Below are positions 56,940 to 64,000 of a stretch of DNA of 64,000 nt, in pieces. This DNA comes from Maricaulis sp963975345 (lineage in GTDB: Bacteria; Pseudomonadota; Alphaproteobacteria; Caulobacterales; Maricaulaceae), in contig NZ_CAXBGE010000012.1 in assembly GCF_963975345.1 (NCBI RefSeq), positions 62,001-126,000 of the forward strand. The letters are read 5' to 3'. A program made the translations under genes and the position numbers. The first letter of the stretch is position 1. Every line of letters starts with the position of its first letter. The notes beneath the pieces were generated by a model, which saw nothing but the letters and a program-made list of their open reading frames with translations, was not told the DNA's origin and ran no database searches.

Positions 56940-58438
56940 GGCCGCTCTCCTTCAATTGCAGTGTGAGCCTCGATAGCGGCCAGCTGCCAGCCGGATGCTT
57001 CGACTTCGATGAGTTCAAAATCAACGCTCTGTCCCGGCTCGATCTCTGACAGATCAACATCAGCAAGGGCGTTAAACATCGTCGTTCCAGCCGGACGATC
57101 CAGCTCGGAGATAGCCGGGTGTTCGATCTCGATCATGCTGTGACCGGACATGAGCGAGATGACAGTGCCGCTTGCGCGGACAGCGATGGGCGCCGCGTCA
57201 GCCACCAGGACGGGTTCATGTATCACCTCGCCTGGAGGGCTCATCCGGAGCATCGCGCCCTGAATGCTCGCTTCAGAATCGAGCAGGAACTGGCTCGACA
57301 CCACGATCCGCTCGCCGGCGGCAAGACCGGAAAGTACTTCCACCATGCCGCCGGATTCGGCGCCGGTCATGATGCTGGCGGGACGATAATGCCCGTCACC
57401 TTCGGCCAGAATGACCCGTTCGGAACGGCCAGTCCGGATCACCGCCTCAAGCGGGATTTGCAGGACATCGGCGCGCGGTTCGGTCTCGATCGCGATATTG
57501 AGATACATGTCGGGACGCAAAGCACCGTCGGCATTGTCGAGCCGGATTCGGACAGGCACTGAGCGGGTCTGCGGGTTCACCGTCGGGTAGACATATTCGA
57601 CCTCACCGACCCATTCCCGGCCCGGCAAAGAGCGCGTCTCCAGTCGAGCGTGATCGCCGGCGCTGACGCGTTGTGCGTCGTCCTCAAAGACGTCCGCGAT
57701 CACCCACACGGTTTCCAGATCGCTGATCGTCATCAGCTGGCCGCCGGGCCGGACAAAAGCCCCATTGCGGATGCCAATGGCGATAACAGTGCCGTCTTGC
57801 TGCGCACGAATAGCCACCGTGCGACCGGCAATGCCGCGCCGCGCCAGTTGGGTGATCTGGTCAGAGTCCATGCCCAGAGAGACCAGGCGCGACCTTGCAG
57901 CCTGCCTCAGGGAGTCGCGCCCGATCTGTACAGCCTGAAGGTATTCGGCCTGTGCCGTTGCAATAGCCGGGGAATAGAGTTCAAGCACGACCTGTCCGCG
58001 CGTCACCGGGTCACCGATGGCAGACACCGGCAGGCTCTCGATCCAGCCTTCGGCGCGGACATCAATCATCGAGGTCAGACCATCGACCGGTCTGACATAA
58101 CCCACTGTGGAGAGAGTGCGGTTGAAACTGCCGCGAACGACAACATCCGTGCGCACGCCAATATTGTTTTCAACGACCGGGTTGATGCGGATGGCACCAT
58201 CAGCCGGGGCCGTGTCATCGCTCTCATAGACAGGGACCAGATCCATGCCCATCGGCGATTTGCCGGGGTTATCGCTGCGAAAACTCGGATCCATAGGGGC
58301 AGCCCAGTAGAGCACACGCGGAGCGTCCGCCGAGCCCGATTGACCGCCCCCGGGATTGAACACGGCCATCAGGCCCAGGCCTGCAACGAGGCCGACGAGC
58401 AACAAGCCCAGAGCGGCGAACGGATTACGGATATTCAT
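56936..58438 (-). CDS. cusB: CusB-type periplasmic adaptor with fused CusF-like domain
   Basis: 500 residues. Membrane anchor (residues 8-27), then the metal-binding segment VLYWAAPMDPSFRSDNPGK and SPMGMDLVPVY: Met49, Met63 and Met65 parallel the copper-binding methionines of CusB. The adaptor body follows (lipoyl GWIESLPVSAIGDPVTRGQV, barrel VWVIADVFEDDAQRVSAGD, membrane-proximal part to about 400). Residues 422-493 (ASGTVISLMSGHSMIEIEHP, TTMFNALADVDLSEIEPGQS, VDFELIEVEASGWQL) form a CusF-like domain, a chaperone that is usually a separate protein. His440 and Met454 match CusF ligands; the tryptophan that caps copper is replaced by Arg448. Confidence 0.94.
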   Translation of the reverse strand: MNIRNPFAALGLLLVGLVAGLGLMAVFNPGGGQSGSADAPRVLYWAAPMDPSFRSDNPGKSPMGMDLVPVYESDDTAPADGAIRINPVVENNIGVRTDVVVRGSFNRTLSTVGYVRPVDGLTSMIDVRAEGWIESLPVSAIGDPVTRGQVVLELYSPAIATAQAEYLQAVQIGRDSLRQAARSRLVSLGMDSDQITQLARRGIAGRTVAIRAQQDGTVIAIGIRNGAFVRPGGQLMTISDLETVWVIADVFEDDAQRVSAGDHARLETRSLPGREWVGEVEYVYPTVNPQTRSVPVRIRLDNADGALRPDMYLNIAIETEPRADVLQIPLEAVIRTGRSERVILAEGDGHYRPASIMTGAESGGMVEVLSGLAAGERIVVSSQFLLDSEASIQGAMLRMSPPGEVIHEPVLVADAAPIAVRASGTVISLMSGHSMIEIEHPAISELDRPAGTTMFNALADVDLSEIEPGQSVDFELIEVEASGWQLAAIEAHTAIEGERP

Positions 58439-59685
58439 GAGGGATCTCCGACGAGAAACATGAGCCGGGCCTGAGCTTTCAGGGCATCGACCTGGGTTCG
58501 GTAAAGGGCAAGCTCGGTATCGAGCAGGGCAAGTTCAGCGCGGACCAGTTCGGCGAAGTCAGCACGCTCATTGCCGTAGGCGAGCAGAACAGCCTGTTCC
58601 GTCTCGCGCGAGCGCGGCAATACATCCGTCCGGTAGAGCACGACATTCTCGGTCAATCGCTGAAAGCTGGCATGGCTCGCTGTCAATTCGCGGCTCATCT
58701 CCAGCAGCGCCGTATCACGGTTGAGCACCTCTGCCTCACGCTGGCTGCGCGCCGAAGCGACACCGGCATCCTGACCGCTGTGCCCGAACAGGGGAATTTC
58801 AACGCCAACAGCGACGGAGGCCAGATCGGAACGGCTGTCGCGCAGGCCGTAGCCGGCTTCGAGCGAAAAACCGGGCCGGTAGCGCTGTTGCGCCAGCTCG
58901 ACGCCGCGATCGCGCGCTGAAATGCGCGCGTCGATTATGGCGATAGACGGATGGCGCACCAATTGTGCCCGCATGGCGTCAGGCTCATCGGGTGCCGGCA
59001 AGACTGGCCATTGCGGCGTCAACGAGCGGGCAGCGACCGTATCGCCGAGATAACGTCCCAACGCCGCTCGCGCGACCTCGCGATTGCGCTCAATCTCGAC
59101 CAAGCGCGTCGTCAGCGTCTGGAGCTCAAGGTCAATCCGGATCACGTCATGACTGTTGCGATTTCCGGCGGCAAAGCTGGCCGACGCGATCTCGCCCAGT
59201 TGCGCCACTGTGGTCCGGCGTTCTTCGATCAGGGTCGCCGCCCGGTCCAGGTAATATAGCTCCAACCAGGCTTCGCGCACGCTCAATCGGATACGCCGGC
59301 TTTCCAGCGCCATCGCAGCGCGAGCCGAACGCGCTTCCCACTCGCGAATTTCCCGCGACAGGCGTTGTGTGTCGCCGCGTGGAAACATCTGGCGAATACT
59401 GACCTGGGTCTGTGTCATCCCCTCACGATTGGGGTCGAAATCGCTCAGGCGCATATTGGCCAACCCGACCCTTAGCGTCGGATCAGGTAGTGCCGCGTCG
59501 GCGATACCCTGGCTGTCGAGCGCTTCGGCACGGGCGCGCCAGACCTCGACAGACGGCTCTTCGGCCTGACTGGCCAGCAGCACGGCTTCGGGCAATGACA
59601 AGGGGTAGTCTTGGGCTTGGGCAAGGCCGGCGGTGCTCAATATGAGCGCCGTCACGGCCAGGCGGGCCAGTACAGAAGAGCGCAT
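58435..59685 (-). CDS. cusC: CusC/TolC-family outer-membrane efflux protein
   Basis: 416 residues from ATG 59685 (GGAGGCG upstream). Signal peptide to LAQAQ. Two repeats of the outer-membrane efflux protein fold: LSLPEAVLLASQAEEPSVEV..., LRVGLANMRLSDFDPNREGMTQTQ and QMFPRGDTQRLSREI in the first half, HPSIAIIDARISARDRGVELAQQRYRPGF and VGVEIPLFGHSGQDAGVASAR in the second. Trimers form the exit duct through the outer membrane. No lipobox, unlike E. coli CusC. Overlaps cusB by four bases. Confidence 0.93.
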   Translation of the reverse strand: MRSSVLARLAVTALILSTAGLAQAQDYPLSLPEAVLLASQAEEPSVEVWRARAEALDSQGIADAALPDPTLRVGLANMRLSDFDPNREGMTQTQVSIRQMFPRGDTQRLSREIREWEARSARAAMALESRRIRLSVREAWLELYYLDRAATLIEERRTTVAQLGEIASASFAAGNRNSHDVIRIDLELQTLTTRLVEIERNREVARAALGRYLGDTVAARSLTPQWPVLPAPDEPDAMRAQLVRHPSIAIIDARISARDRGVELAQQRYRPGFSLEAGYGLRDSRSDLASVAVGVEIPLFGHSGQDAGVASARSQREAEVLNRDTALLEMSRELTASHASFQRLTENVVLYRTDVLPRSRETEQAVLLAYGNERADFAELVRAELALLDTELALYRTQVDALKAQARLMFLVGDPS

Positions 59686-59742
59686 CAACGCCTCCAATTC
59701 TCTGAAACAACACGAAAACCCGCGCGATGGCGGTGCTTGTCG

Positions 59743-60135
59743 TCAGAGTTTTGGCGGCTGTTTGGGTATCGGGAGCGCGAAACTGTGCGGACGGCTGGAG
59801 ATCGCCCGGCTCCGGGCTTCGAGGCCTGGGTCGGGACGGACCAGCTGAGCACCTTCAAGGGTACCTGCCACTATGGAACCGGTCATCATGGCGCAATCGG
59901 GCGAGGGGCAATTCATATCGCTATCGCAGGGATGGTCCATTTGCATGGCACCGTGCGTGGCCTGCCCATCCGCGCCGGTGGCATGAGGGCAGCACGCCTG
60001 AATGCCGGCGCAGGAATCGTCGGGAATTGACGCCAGTGAAGACCCGGCCAACATCGCCCAAGCCACAGCCAAGGCGGCAAGAAGCGTGACTACGCTCCTC
60101 GTCCAGCTGCCCTGTCTGTGCTTTGTTGCGAACAT
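59743..60135 (-). CDS. Small exported Cys/His/Met-rich protein, head of the cus operon
   Basis: 130 residues. Signal-anchor-like stretch SVVTLLAALAVAWAMLAGSSLAS, then a compact region with six cysteines, three histidines and five methionines: DDSCAGIQACCPHATG, HGAMQMDHPCDSDMNC and SPDCAMM. Similar small proteins precede Cu/Ag or Co/Zn/Cd efflux genes in many Proteobacteria; the role is probably metal binding. 57 nt separate it from cusC, and promoter motif P5 lies 46 nt upstream of its ATG, so the cus genes are read from here. Confidence 0.8.
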   Translation of the reverse strand: MFATKHRQGSWTRSVVTLLAALAVAWAMLAGSSLASIPDDSCAGIQACCPHATGADGQATHGAMQMDHPCDSDMNCPSPDCAMMTGSIVAGTLEGAQLVRPDPGLEARSRAISSRPHSFALPIPKQPPKL

Positions 60136-60181
60136 GTTTGCTACTGCCTATCGAACCCCGTCAACGAGGCCAGCTATCGAG

Positions 60182-60209
60182 ATTACACGGTCAAGAACCC
60201 TATCCCTCA
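60182..60209 (-). promoter_or_regulatory. ECF-type promoter motif P5 (cus operon)
   Basis: On the minus strand TGAGGG (60209-60204), 16 nt, TGTAAT (60187-60182), 46 nt before ATG 60135. The -10 box departs from CGTAA by its first base. Confidence 0.6.
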
Positions 60210-60397
60210 ATTTTTTGCAATTCGGCGTATCGTCGCACCGCCCTGCCAAGCGACTCGGTGAATGGGTGACACGCTCCACCTATTCCCGTCACGGTTTCAA
60301 CGGAATAACCCTAGCCCCGTACCGCAGGAAATGAACGGAGACGGCCAACGACCACGCAACGTCCTGCCGCGCCATGCCAAACTGAAGGCCATTGTGC

Positions 60398-60417
60398 GCT
60401 GAGGCGTCGGCCTCAGC
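60398..60417 (-). terminator. Hairpin over the response-regulator stop codon
   Basis: GCTGAGGC, loop GTCG, GCCTCAGC; a perfect 8-bp stem that includes the TGA stop at 60415-60413. No T run, so the terminator role is uncertain. Confidence 0.35.
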
Positions 60418-61057
60418 TTGATCCGGGCGTCAGGCCCATCCGGGTGGCGTGCCAAGAGGCTTCGGCGCGCGAGGAGATGCCCAGCTTGCGGTAGATCGAC
60501 TTGATATGACTGGCGACCGTGCTTTCGGCGACACCGAGATCGGCTGCGACATCGCTATTGCGCAGGCCGCGCCCGATCAGCGCCAACACATCGCGTTCGC
60601 GCGCCGTCAGGCCCTCATCGGGATTGGCGGCGGGACCGGTCAGGCGGAAATGCGCCATGATCCGGCGCGCCACCGAAGGCGAAATCGCGGGCAGGCCCTC
60701 GGCCAGTTGCAGCAATTGCCGCGTCAACAGTTCGGCCGGATTCTCCTTCAGCAAATAGCCTTGAGCCCCCGCCGACAGGGCTGCCACGATTGAAGCATCA
60801 TCGCCCATCACGGTGGTGACAATCGGGACCGCCGTCGGACAGACCCGGCACAGACAGCGCAGGACTTCCAGCCCGGACCCGTCGGGCAGACCAAGATCGA
60901 TCAGTGCCAGATCATAATCCGCCTCGGCGGCGGCCTGGAGGCCAGCACGCATCGTCGCTGCCTCGCTGATTTCGCAGGCCGGAAAGGCGGCCCGTGCAAT
61001 CTCGCACAGCCATTTGCGCGTCTCGCCGACATCTTCGACGATCAAAATCCGGTTCAT
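60413..61057 (-). CDS. NarL/FixJ-family response regulator
   Basis: 214 residues. Receiver domain with the acidic pair Glu8/Asp9 (LIVEDVGETRKWL), phospho-acceptor Asp54 (LALIDLGLPDGSG) and Lys104 (YLLKENPAEL). The C-terminal LuxR-type helix-turn-helix (about 149-205) is LTARERDVLALIGRGLRNSDVA then ADLGVAESTVASHIKSIYRKL. It overlaps the kinase gene by four bases and is its obvious partner. The target genes are unknown; it is not of the OmpR-type CusR class. Confidence 0.95.
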   Translation of the reverse strand: MNRILIVEDVGETRKWLCEIARAAFPACEISEAATMRAGLQAAAEADYDLALIDLGLPDGSGLEVLRCLCRVCPTAVPIVTTVMGDDASIVAALSAGAQGYLLKENPAELLTRQLLQLAEGLPAISPSVARRIMAHFRLTGPAANPDEGLTARERDVLALIGRGLRNSDVAADLGVAESTVASHIKSIYRKLGISSRAEASWHATRMGLTPGSS

Positions 61058-62949
61058 GCGACTGCTCCTCGACGCGGCAGCGGAAAGCTGGCGGCCAGCC
61101 GCGTGCCCGCGGCGGAGGGGAGGATCTCGAGACGCCCATCCAGCCCGGCAAGCCGGCCCTGCATATTGGCCAACCCGTTGCCGCCGGTCCGATCCGCCGG
61201 ATCGAAGCCCGATCCATCATCCTCGATCACCAGCTCGGCCCGGTTGCCATCATAGCGGATCTCGACCCGCATCACGCTGGCGCCGGAATGCTTGAGAACA
61301 TTGCTCGCGGCCTCGCGCAGCAGGGAGCGCAAGGCATGGCCGGCTTGCGGCGGCAGGCCCGCCAGATCGCCCGCCTCATTGACCCATTCCAGCGCGATCC
61401 CGACCGAGGCGAGACGCTCGGCGGTCTCAAGGCGCAAATCGGCCAGGGTTTCATCGAGCGAGCGGGTGCCGCCTGAGGCGTCATTGATGATATCGCGCAG
61501 ATCGGTCAGGGTTTCGCGGATCATCGAATTCTTGCGGTCGTCGTCACGGCTGTGCAGGGCGCCCAGCAATTGGGCGCCGATATTGTCATGCATGTCGCGC
61601 GCAATCCGGGTCCGCTCCTCGGTGACGCCGCGATCATAGGCATCCCGGCTGGCATCGGCATGCGCCATCATTTGCACCAGACGCTGGGCGGTTTTGACGT
61701 GGGAGGGGCCGAACAGGGCCCGGCCGGCCCAGGGATAGCGCAGGCTCAGAGCCGAGATATCGCCGATCGGCGGCAAGACGAGTTCAATCCCGTCCTCACG
61801 AATGGCCGGTTCGGCCACCGCCTCGTCTGTCCCGTGGCAATCGAGCGGGTCGAACAGCCGGGTGACCAGTTGGCGCCATTGCCCGGCGCGCTCACGCAGC
61901 GAAGTCTGAAAGGCGAGATCCACGACGGCGTGGAAGAGTTCCTGTTCGCTCAAGCCGGGCTGCGGCACGAAGCGCCGCGCGACGGCATCGCGCAGCGGCA
62001 GATAGAGAAAACCGACGACCAGCAGGGAAATCCCGATCGCCGGGCCCGGGCGCAGCGAGAGCAGACCGACCAGCGCCGCATCGAGCGCCACCAGGATCAG
62101 CGTACCGACGACATAGAACAGGATGCGAAACGCCCACTCACCCAGTTCGAACAGCCGGTATTGCCGCAGACCGGCCGCGACGCCGATATAGATCAGGAGG
62201 AAACAGGCGAAGGCATAACCGGCCTTGATCGGTGCCGGATGTCCCAGCACGGCCGGCAGGGCGATCAAGCCGATAAATCCACCCGCCCCGAACAGCACTG
62301 AAAGCCCGAACCAGATCGCGACAGCGCGGTCTTTCGGTGCCTTTGCCGTCGCAAGGAATTGAGCCGCAACGGCCAGGAAAATCCCACCCATCTCCACCAA
62401 GGTGATCAGGTGAACCGAAGACCAGGCGGGCATCCGGCCCAGCAGGGTCGCGACTGTCCAGAGCGCAAAGCCAACGCTGCTGACCAGCGCCAGCGATCGC
62501 CAATTCGGCAAGCGGACCGGATAGACCAGAAACAGCACGATCATCGCTGCGCCAAACAGGGTCGCGCCGCCGGCATTGAGCCACATCAGGAACACCGCAA
62601 GGCTGCGCGGTTCGATCACGGCGCCCGAACGGCTCGCCGCCGCCAAGGTGAAGATCAGGGTCGCCAGACCGCTCAGAGCGAACAGGCGCGTCGCCAGCTC
62701 ACGCGGCCGCAGCGCCCAGACCCAACCGGAGATCGTCATCGCCCCAAGGCCGACAGCCAACTGGACCCAGAAGATCAGCGCCAGGGGGGTCACAGGGTCG
62801 GATCCGAGCGCCAGACGGAATGTCACCGCAGCCATCGCCAGCGCGAACAGCACGATGCCGGCCAGCCGCGCGCTCGGCGTATTGAAGCGAACCCGCTCCA
62901 CGCCGGCGGCCAGTCGGCGGCCTGTCGCACTATCCCCCGGCTCACTCAT
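61054..62949 (-). CDS. DesK-type sensor histidine kinase with multi-helix membrane sensor
   Basis: 631 residues from ATG 62949. About ten membrane helices in the first 350 residues, with no large periplasmic loop, suggest sensing inside or at the membrane. A HisKA_3 dimerisation segment holds the phospho-histidine in TRIARDMHDNIGAQLLGAL; the ATPase domain shows REAASNVLKHSGASV (N box), IEDDGSGFDP (G1) and GGNGLANMQGRL (G2). A cytoplasmic linker with LFDPLDCHGTDEAV lies between. Pairs with the NarL-type regulator that follows. Signal unknown. Confidence 0.93.
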   Translation of the reverse strand: MSEPGDSATGRRLAAGVERVRFNTPSARLAGIVLFALAMAAVTFRLALGSDPVTPLALIFWVQLAVGLGAMTISGWVWALRPRELATRLFALSGLATLIFTLAAASRSGAVIEPRSLAVFLMWLNAGGATLFGAAMIVLFLVYPVRLPNWRSLALVSSVGFALWTVATLLGRMPAWSSVHLITLVEMGGIFLAVAAQFLATAKAPKDRAVAIWFGLSVLFGAGGFIGLIALPAVLGHPAPIKAGYAFACFLLIYIGVAAGLRQYRLFELGEWAFRILFYVVGTLILVALDAALVGLLSLRPGPAIGISLLVVGFLYLPLRDAVARRFVPQPGLSEQELFHAVVDLAFQTSLRERAGQWRQLVTRLFDPLDCHGTDEAVAEPAIREDGIELVLPPIGDISALSLRYPWAGRALFGPSHVKTAQRLVQMMAHADASRDAYDRGVTEERTRIARDMHDNIGAQLLGALHSRDDDRKNSMIRETLTDLRDIINDASGGTRSLDETLADLRLETAERLASVGIALEWVNEAGDLAGLPPQAGHALRSLLREAASNVLKHSGASVMRVEIRYDGNRAELVIEDDGSGFDPADRTGGNGLANMQGRLAGLDGRLEILPSAAGTRLAASFPLPRRGAVA

Positions 62950-63167
62950 CTCCGTCTCGTCTCCTGCCGAACCCGCACGACGCTTCGGCCAAGCCTTGCG
63001 TCCAAGGCCATCCTTACCCGTGCCAACCACTCCGGCGAACTCCCCGGAACAGGGGATGGCGGCACCGGAGCCGCGCGGATTAACTCAGTACAAATATCAG
63101 GATAACCGTCCCAGCCAAGCGTGAACTCCCAAGGTGAACACGGCAGGGCCAATCGAAAGGGGCAAGC
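62950..63167. other. Divergent gap between kinase and lipoprotein genes
   Basis: About 220 bp that must hold the promoters of both; no clear boxes, repeats or motif TGAGGG-N16-CGTAA were seen. Confidence 0.4.
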
Positions 63168-63530
63168 ATGAAACTCGCACTCCGGGCCGCACTGATGGGC
63201 ATCGCCATCACCCTGACGGGCTGCAGCAGCGTCGTCGATAATTTCGTCACCGGCGGACCGCTTGTCCGTGAAGGCGAACAGACCGGCGTCATCCAGGTCG
63301 TGAACCGGTCCGGCTATGCCCTGACCTCGGTCCTGCTCGCCCGCTGCAGCGCCCCTTCCTATGGCCTCAACCGCCTGCCCAACGGCGTCCGTATCCGGCC
63401 TGGCCAAAGCTACACCTTCCGCGTCGGAGCGGGCTGCTGGGCGGTCCTCGCCGGACTGGCCGGGCAAGAGGCGCGCCAGGACCTGCAGGTCCGAGCCGGT
63501 GGCGGCATGATCTACACCGTGACCGGTTGA
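63168..63530 (+). CDS. Small lipoprotein of unknown function
   Basis: 120 residues. Lipoprotein signal MKLALRAALMGIAITLTGC (lipobox LTGC), then a beta-rich domain: GVIQVVNRSGYALTSVLLARC, GVRIRPGQSYTFRVGAGCWAV and ARQDLQVRAGGGMIYTVTG. Two cysteines in the mature part could pair. No family recognised; the fold resembles small surface proteins that bind other envelope components. AAAGGGG precedes the ATG. Confidence 0.75.
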   Translation: MKLALRAALMGIAITLTGCSSVVDNFVTGGPLVREGEQTGVIQVVNRSGYALTSVLLARCSAPSYGLNRLPNGVRIRPGQSYTFRVGAGCWAVLAGLAGQEARQDLQVRAGGGMIYTVTG

Positions 63531-63574
63531 TCGGCTGCCCACGCATCCACCCATCGTTTCAGAAAGGATATCCC

Positions 63575-64000
63575 ATGAAAGCTTCCCTCACCGCCGCCGC
63601 CCTGGCCTGTCTGACAACAGCCGCCGCCCTAGCTCAGCCAGCGACCTTCGGCGCCGTCAATCTTCGCGCCGGGTTCACGCCGGACCCATTCCGGGTCTCA
63701 ATAACCTCTGGCGGAGTACTCGATGCGTCGTCCATCGCGTCCGGCTGTCGTGGCTGGATCGCCAACAATATGGATTATCAGGTCCACTACGTCGCGGGCA
63801 CATTCAATTTGAGTTTTTCTTCGACTTCAAATTCCGACACCACGCTGATGGTGCGGGCCCCTAATGGCAATCTGTATTGCGATGATGATAGCGGTAATGG
63901 TCTCAACCCGATCGTCACCATCGGAAACCCGCAATCGGGCACCTATAATGTTTGGGTCGGCTCTTACCAGAATGGTGAATATGCCCAGTCAACGCTCTCG
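63575..64000 (+). CDS. Secreted PPC-like beta-sandwich protein, cut by the right edge
   Basis: The frame is open from ATG 63575 (AGAAAGGA upstream) to the end, 142 codons. Signal peptide MKASLTAAALACLTTAAALA. The mature part begins PATFGAVNLRAGFTPDPFRV and contains a domain like the bacterial pre-peptidase C-terminal (PPC) sandwich: DTTLMVRAPNGNLYCDDDSG, NPIVTIGNPQSGTYNVWVGS. Such domains accompany secreted enzymes; here it follows the signal almost directly, so the protein may be made mostly of these domains. The 3' end is missing. Confidence 0.8.
   Translation, partial: MKASLTAAALACLTTAAALAQPATFGAVNLRAGFTPDPFRVSITSGGVLDASSIASGCRGWIANNMDYQVHYVAGTFNLSFSSTSNSDTTLMVRAPNGNLYCDDDSGNGLNPIVTIGNPQSGTYNVWVGSYQNGEYAQSTLS

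Noticed and set aside
1..64000. tRNA or rRNA genes, CRISPR arrays, integrases, transposases and prophage genes
   Set aside because: Looked for by eye on both strands; no cloverleaf, repeat-spacer array or recognisable recombinase was found.

Overview
The window is about 62% GC, has dense operons with ATGA/TGATG overlaps, and carries a gene set typical of Alphaproteobacteria: poly-3-hydroxybutyrate-type bdhA, a TIGR02301 gene next to a NUDIX gene, pdxH/J-domain/aroC side by side, xseB-ispA-dxs, and an intergenic repeat of the GCATTTCC...GAACCGGTTTT kind. A marine or freshwater Hyphomonadaceae/Maricaulaceae-like bacterium fits best, but genus-level placement is inference. No rRNA, tRNA, CRISPR array, intact insertion sequence or prophage was seen.

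Layout. 1-3816: a large secreted RHS/YD-repeat gene running off the left edge, preceded by a tiny secreted YD-repeat gene. 4211-6051: an orphan oligopeptide-type permease pair. 6409-14881: ATP-grasp/metallo-beta-lactamase pair, DUF1499, pdxH, a J-domain protein, aroC, two secreted glycine-zipper proteins sharing an upstream motif, then a repeat pair. 14141-23611 (minus): housekeeping operons (tlyA, GNAT, dxs, ispA, csaA-like, xseB, histidine phosphatase, HDAC-family deacetylase; then SDR, two tandem signal peptidases I, YbjQ). 23806-33685: small envelope proteins including an entericidin too short for routine ORF calling, LytTR/DUF2306, acyl-CoA dehydrogenase, YceI-cytochrome b561-YceI, Sua5, D-2-hydroxyglutarate-type dehydrogenase, yaaA. 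33728-33908: four consecutive hairpins ending in a terminator, a candidate small RNA. 34025-45357: bdhA operon, an adaptor/ABC exporter cassette, HAD protein, dihydroorotase, GT9, ygfZ, tag.

45510-60209 is a metal-stress region. A CnrY-X-H-like signalling set (anti-sigma, periplasmic metal sensor with all five known metal ligands of CnrX, ECF sigma factor) sits beside a complete Cus-type Cu(I)/Ag(I) efflux operon (cusC, cusB with a fused CusF-like domain, cusA with the three-methionine site), histidine-, methionine- and cysteine-rich exported proteins, DUF411, pseudoazurin, a porin and a c-type cytochrome. The strongest observation is a shared promoter-like motif, TGAGGG-N16-CGTAAN, upstream of five transcription units here, always with exactly 16 bases between the boxes and 27-71 bases before the start codon. 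I read it as the target of the local ECF sigma factor, giving a self-contained regulon that puts a Cus pump and an OafA-type acyltransferase under a CnrYXH-type switch. One motif also lies downstream of the apparent TTG start of the acyltransferase gene, pointing to an unusual ATC start.

60413-64000: a DesK/NarL-type two-component pair, a small lipoprotein and the start of a secreted PPC-like protein cut by the right edge.
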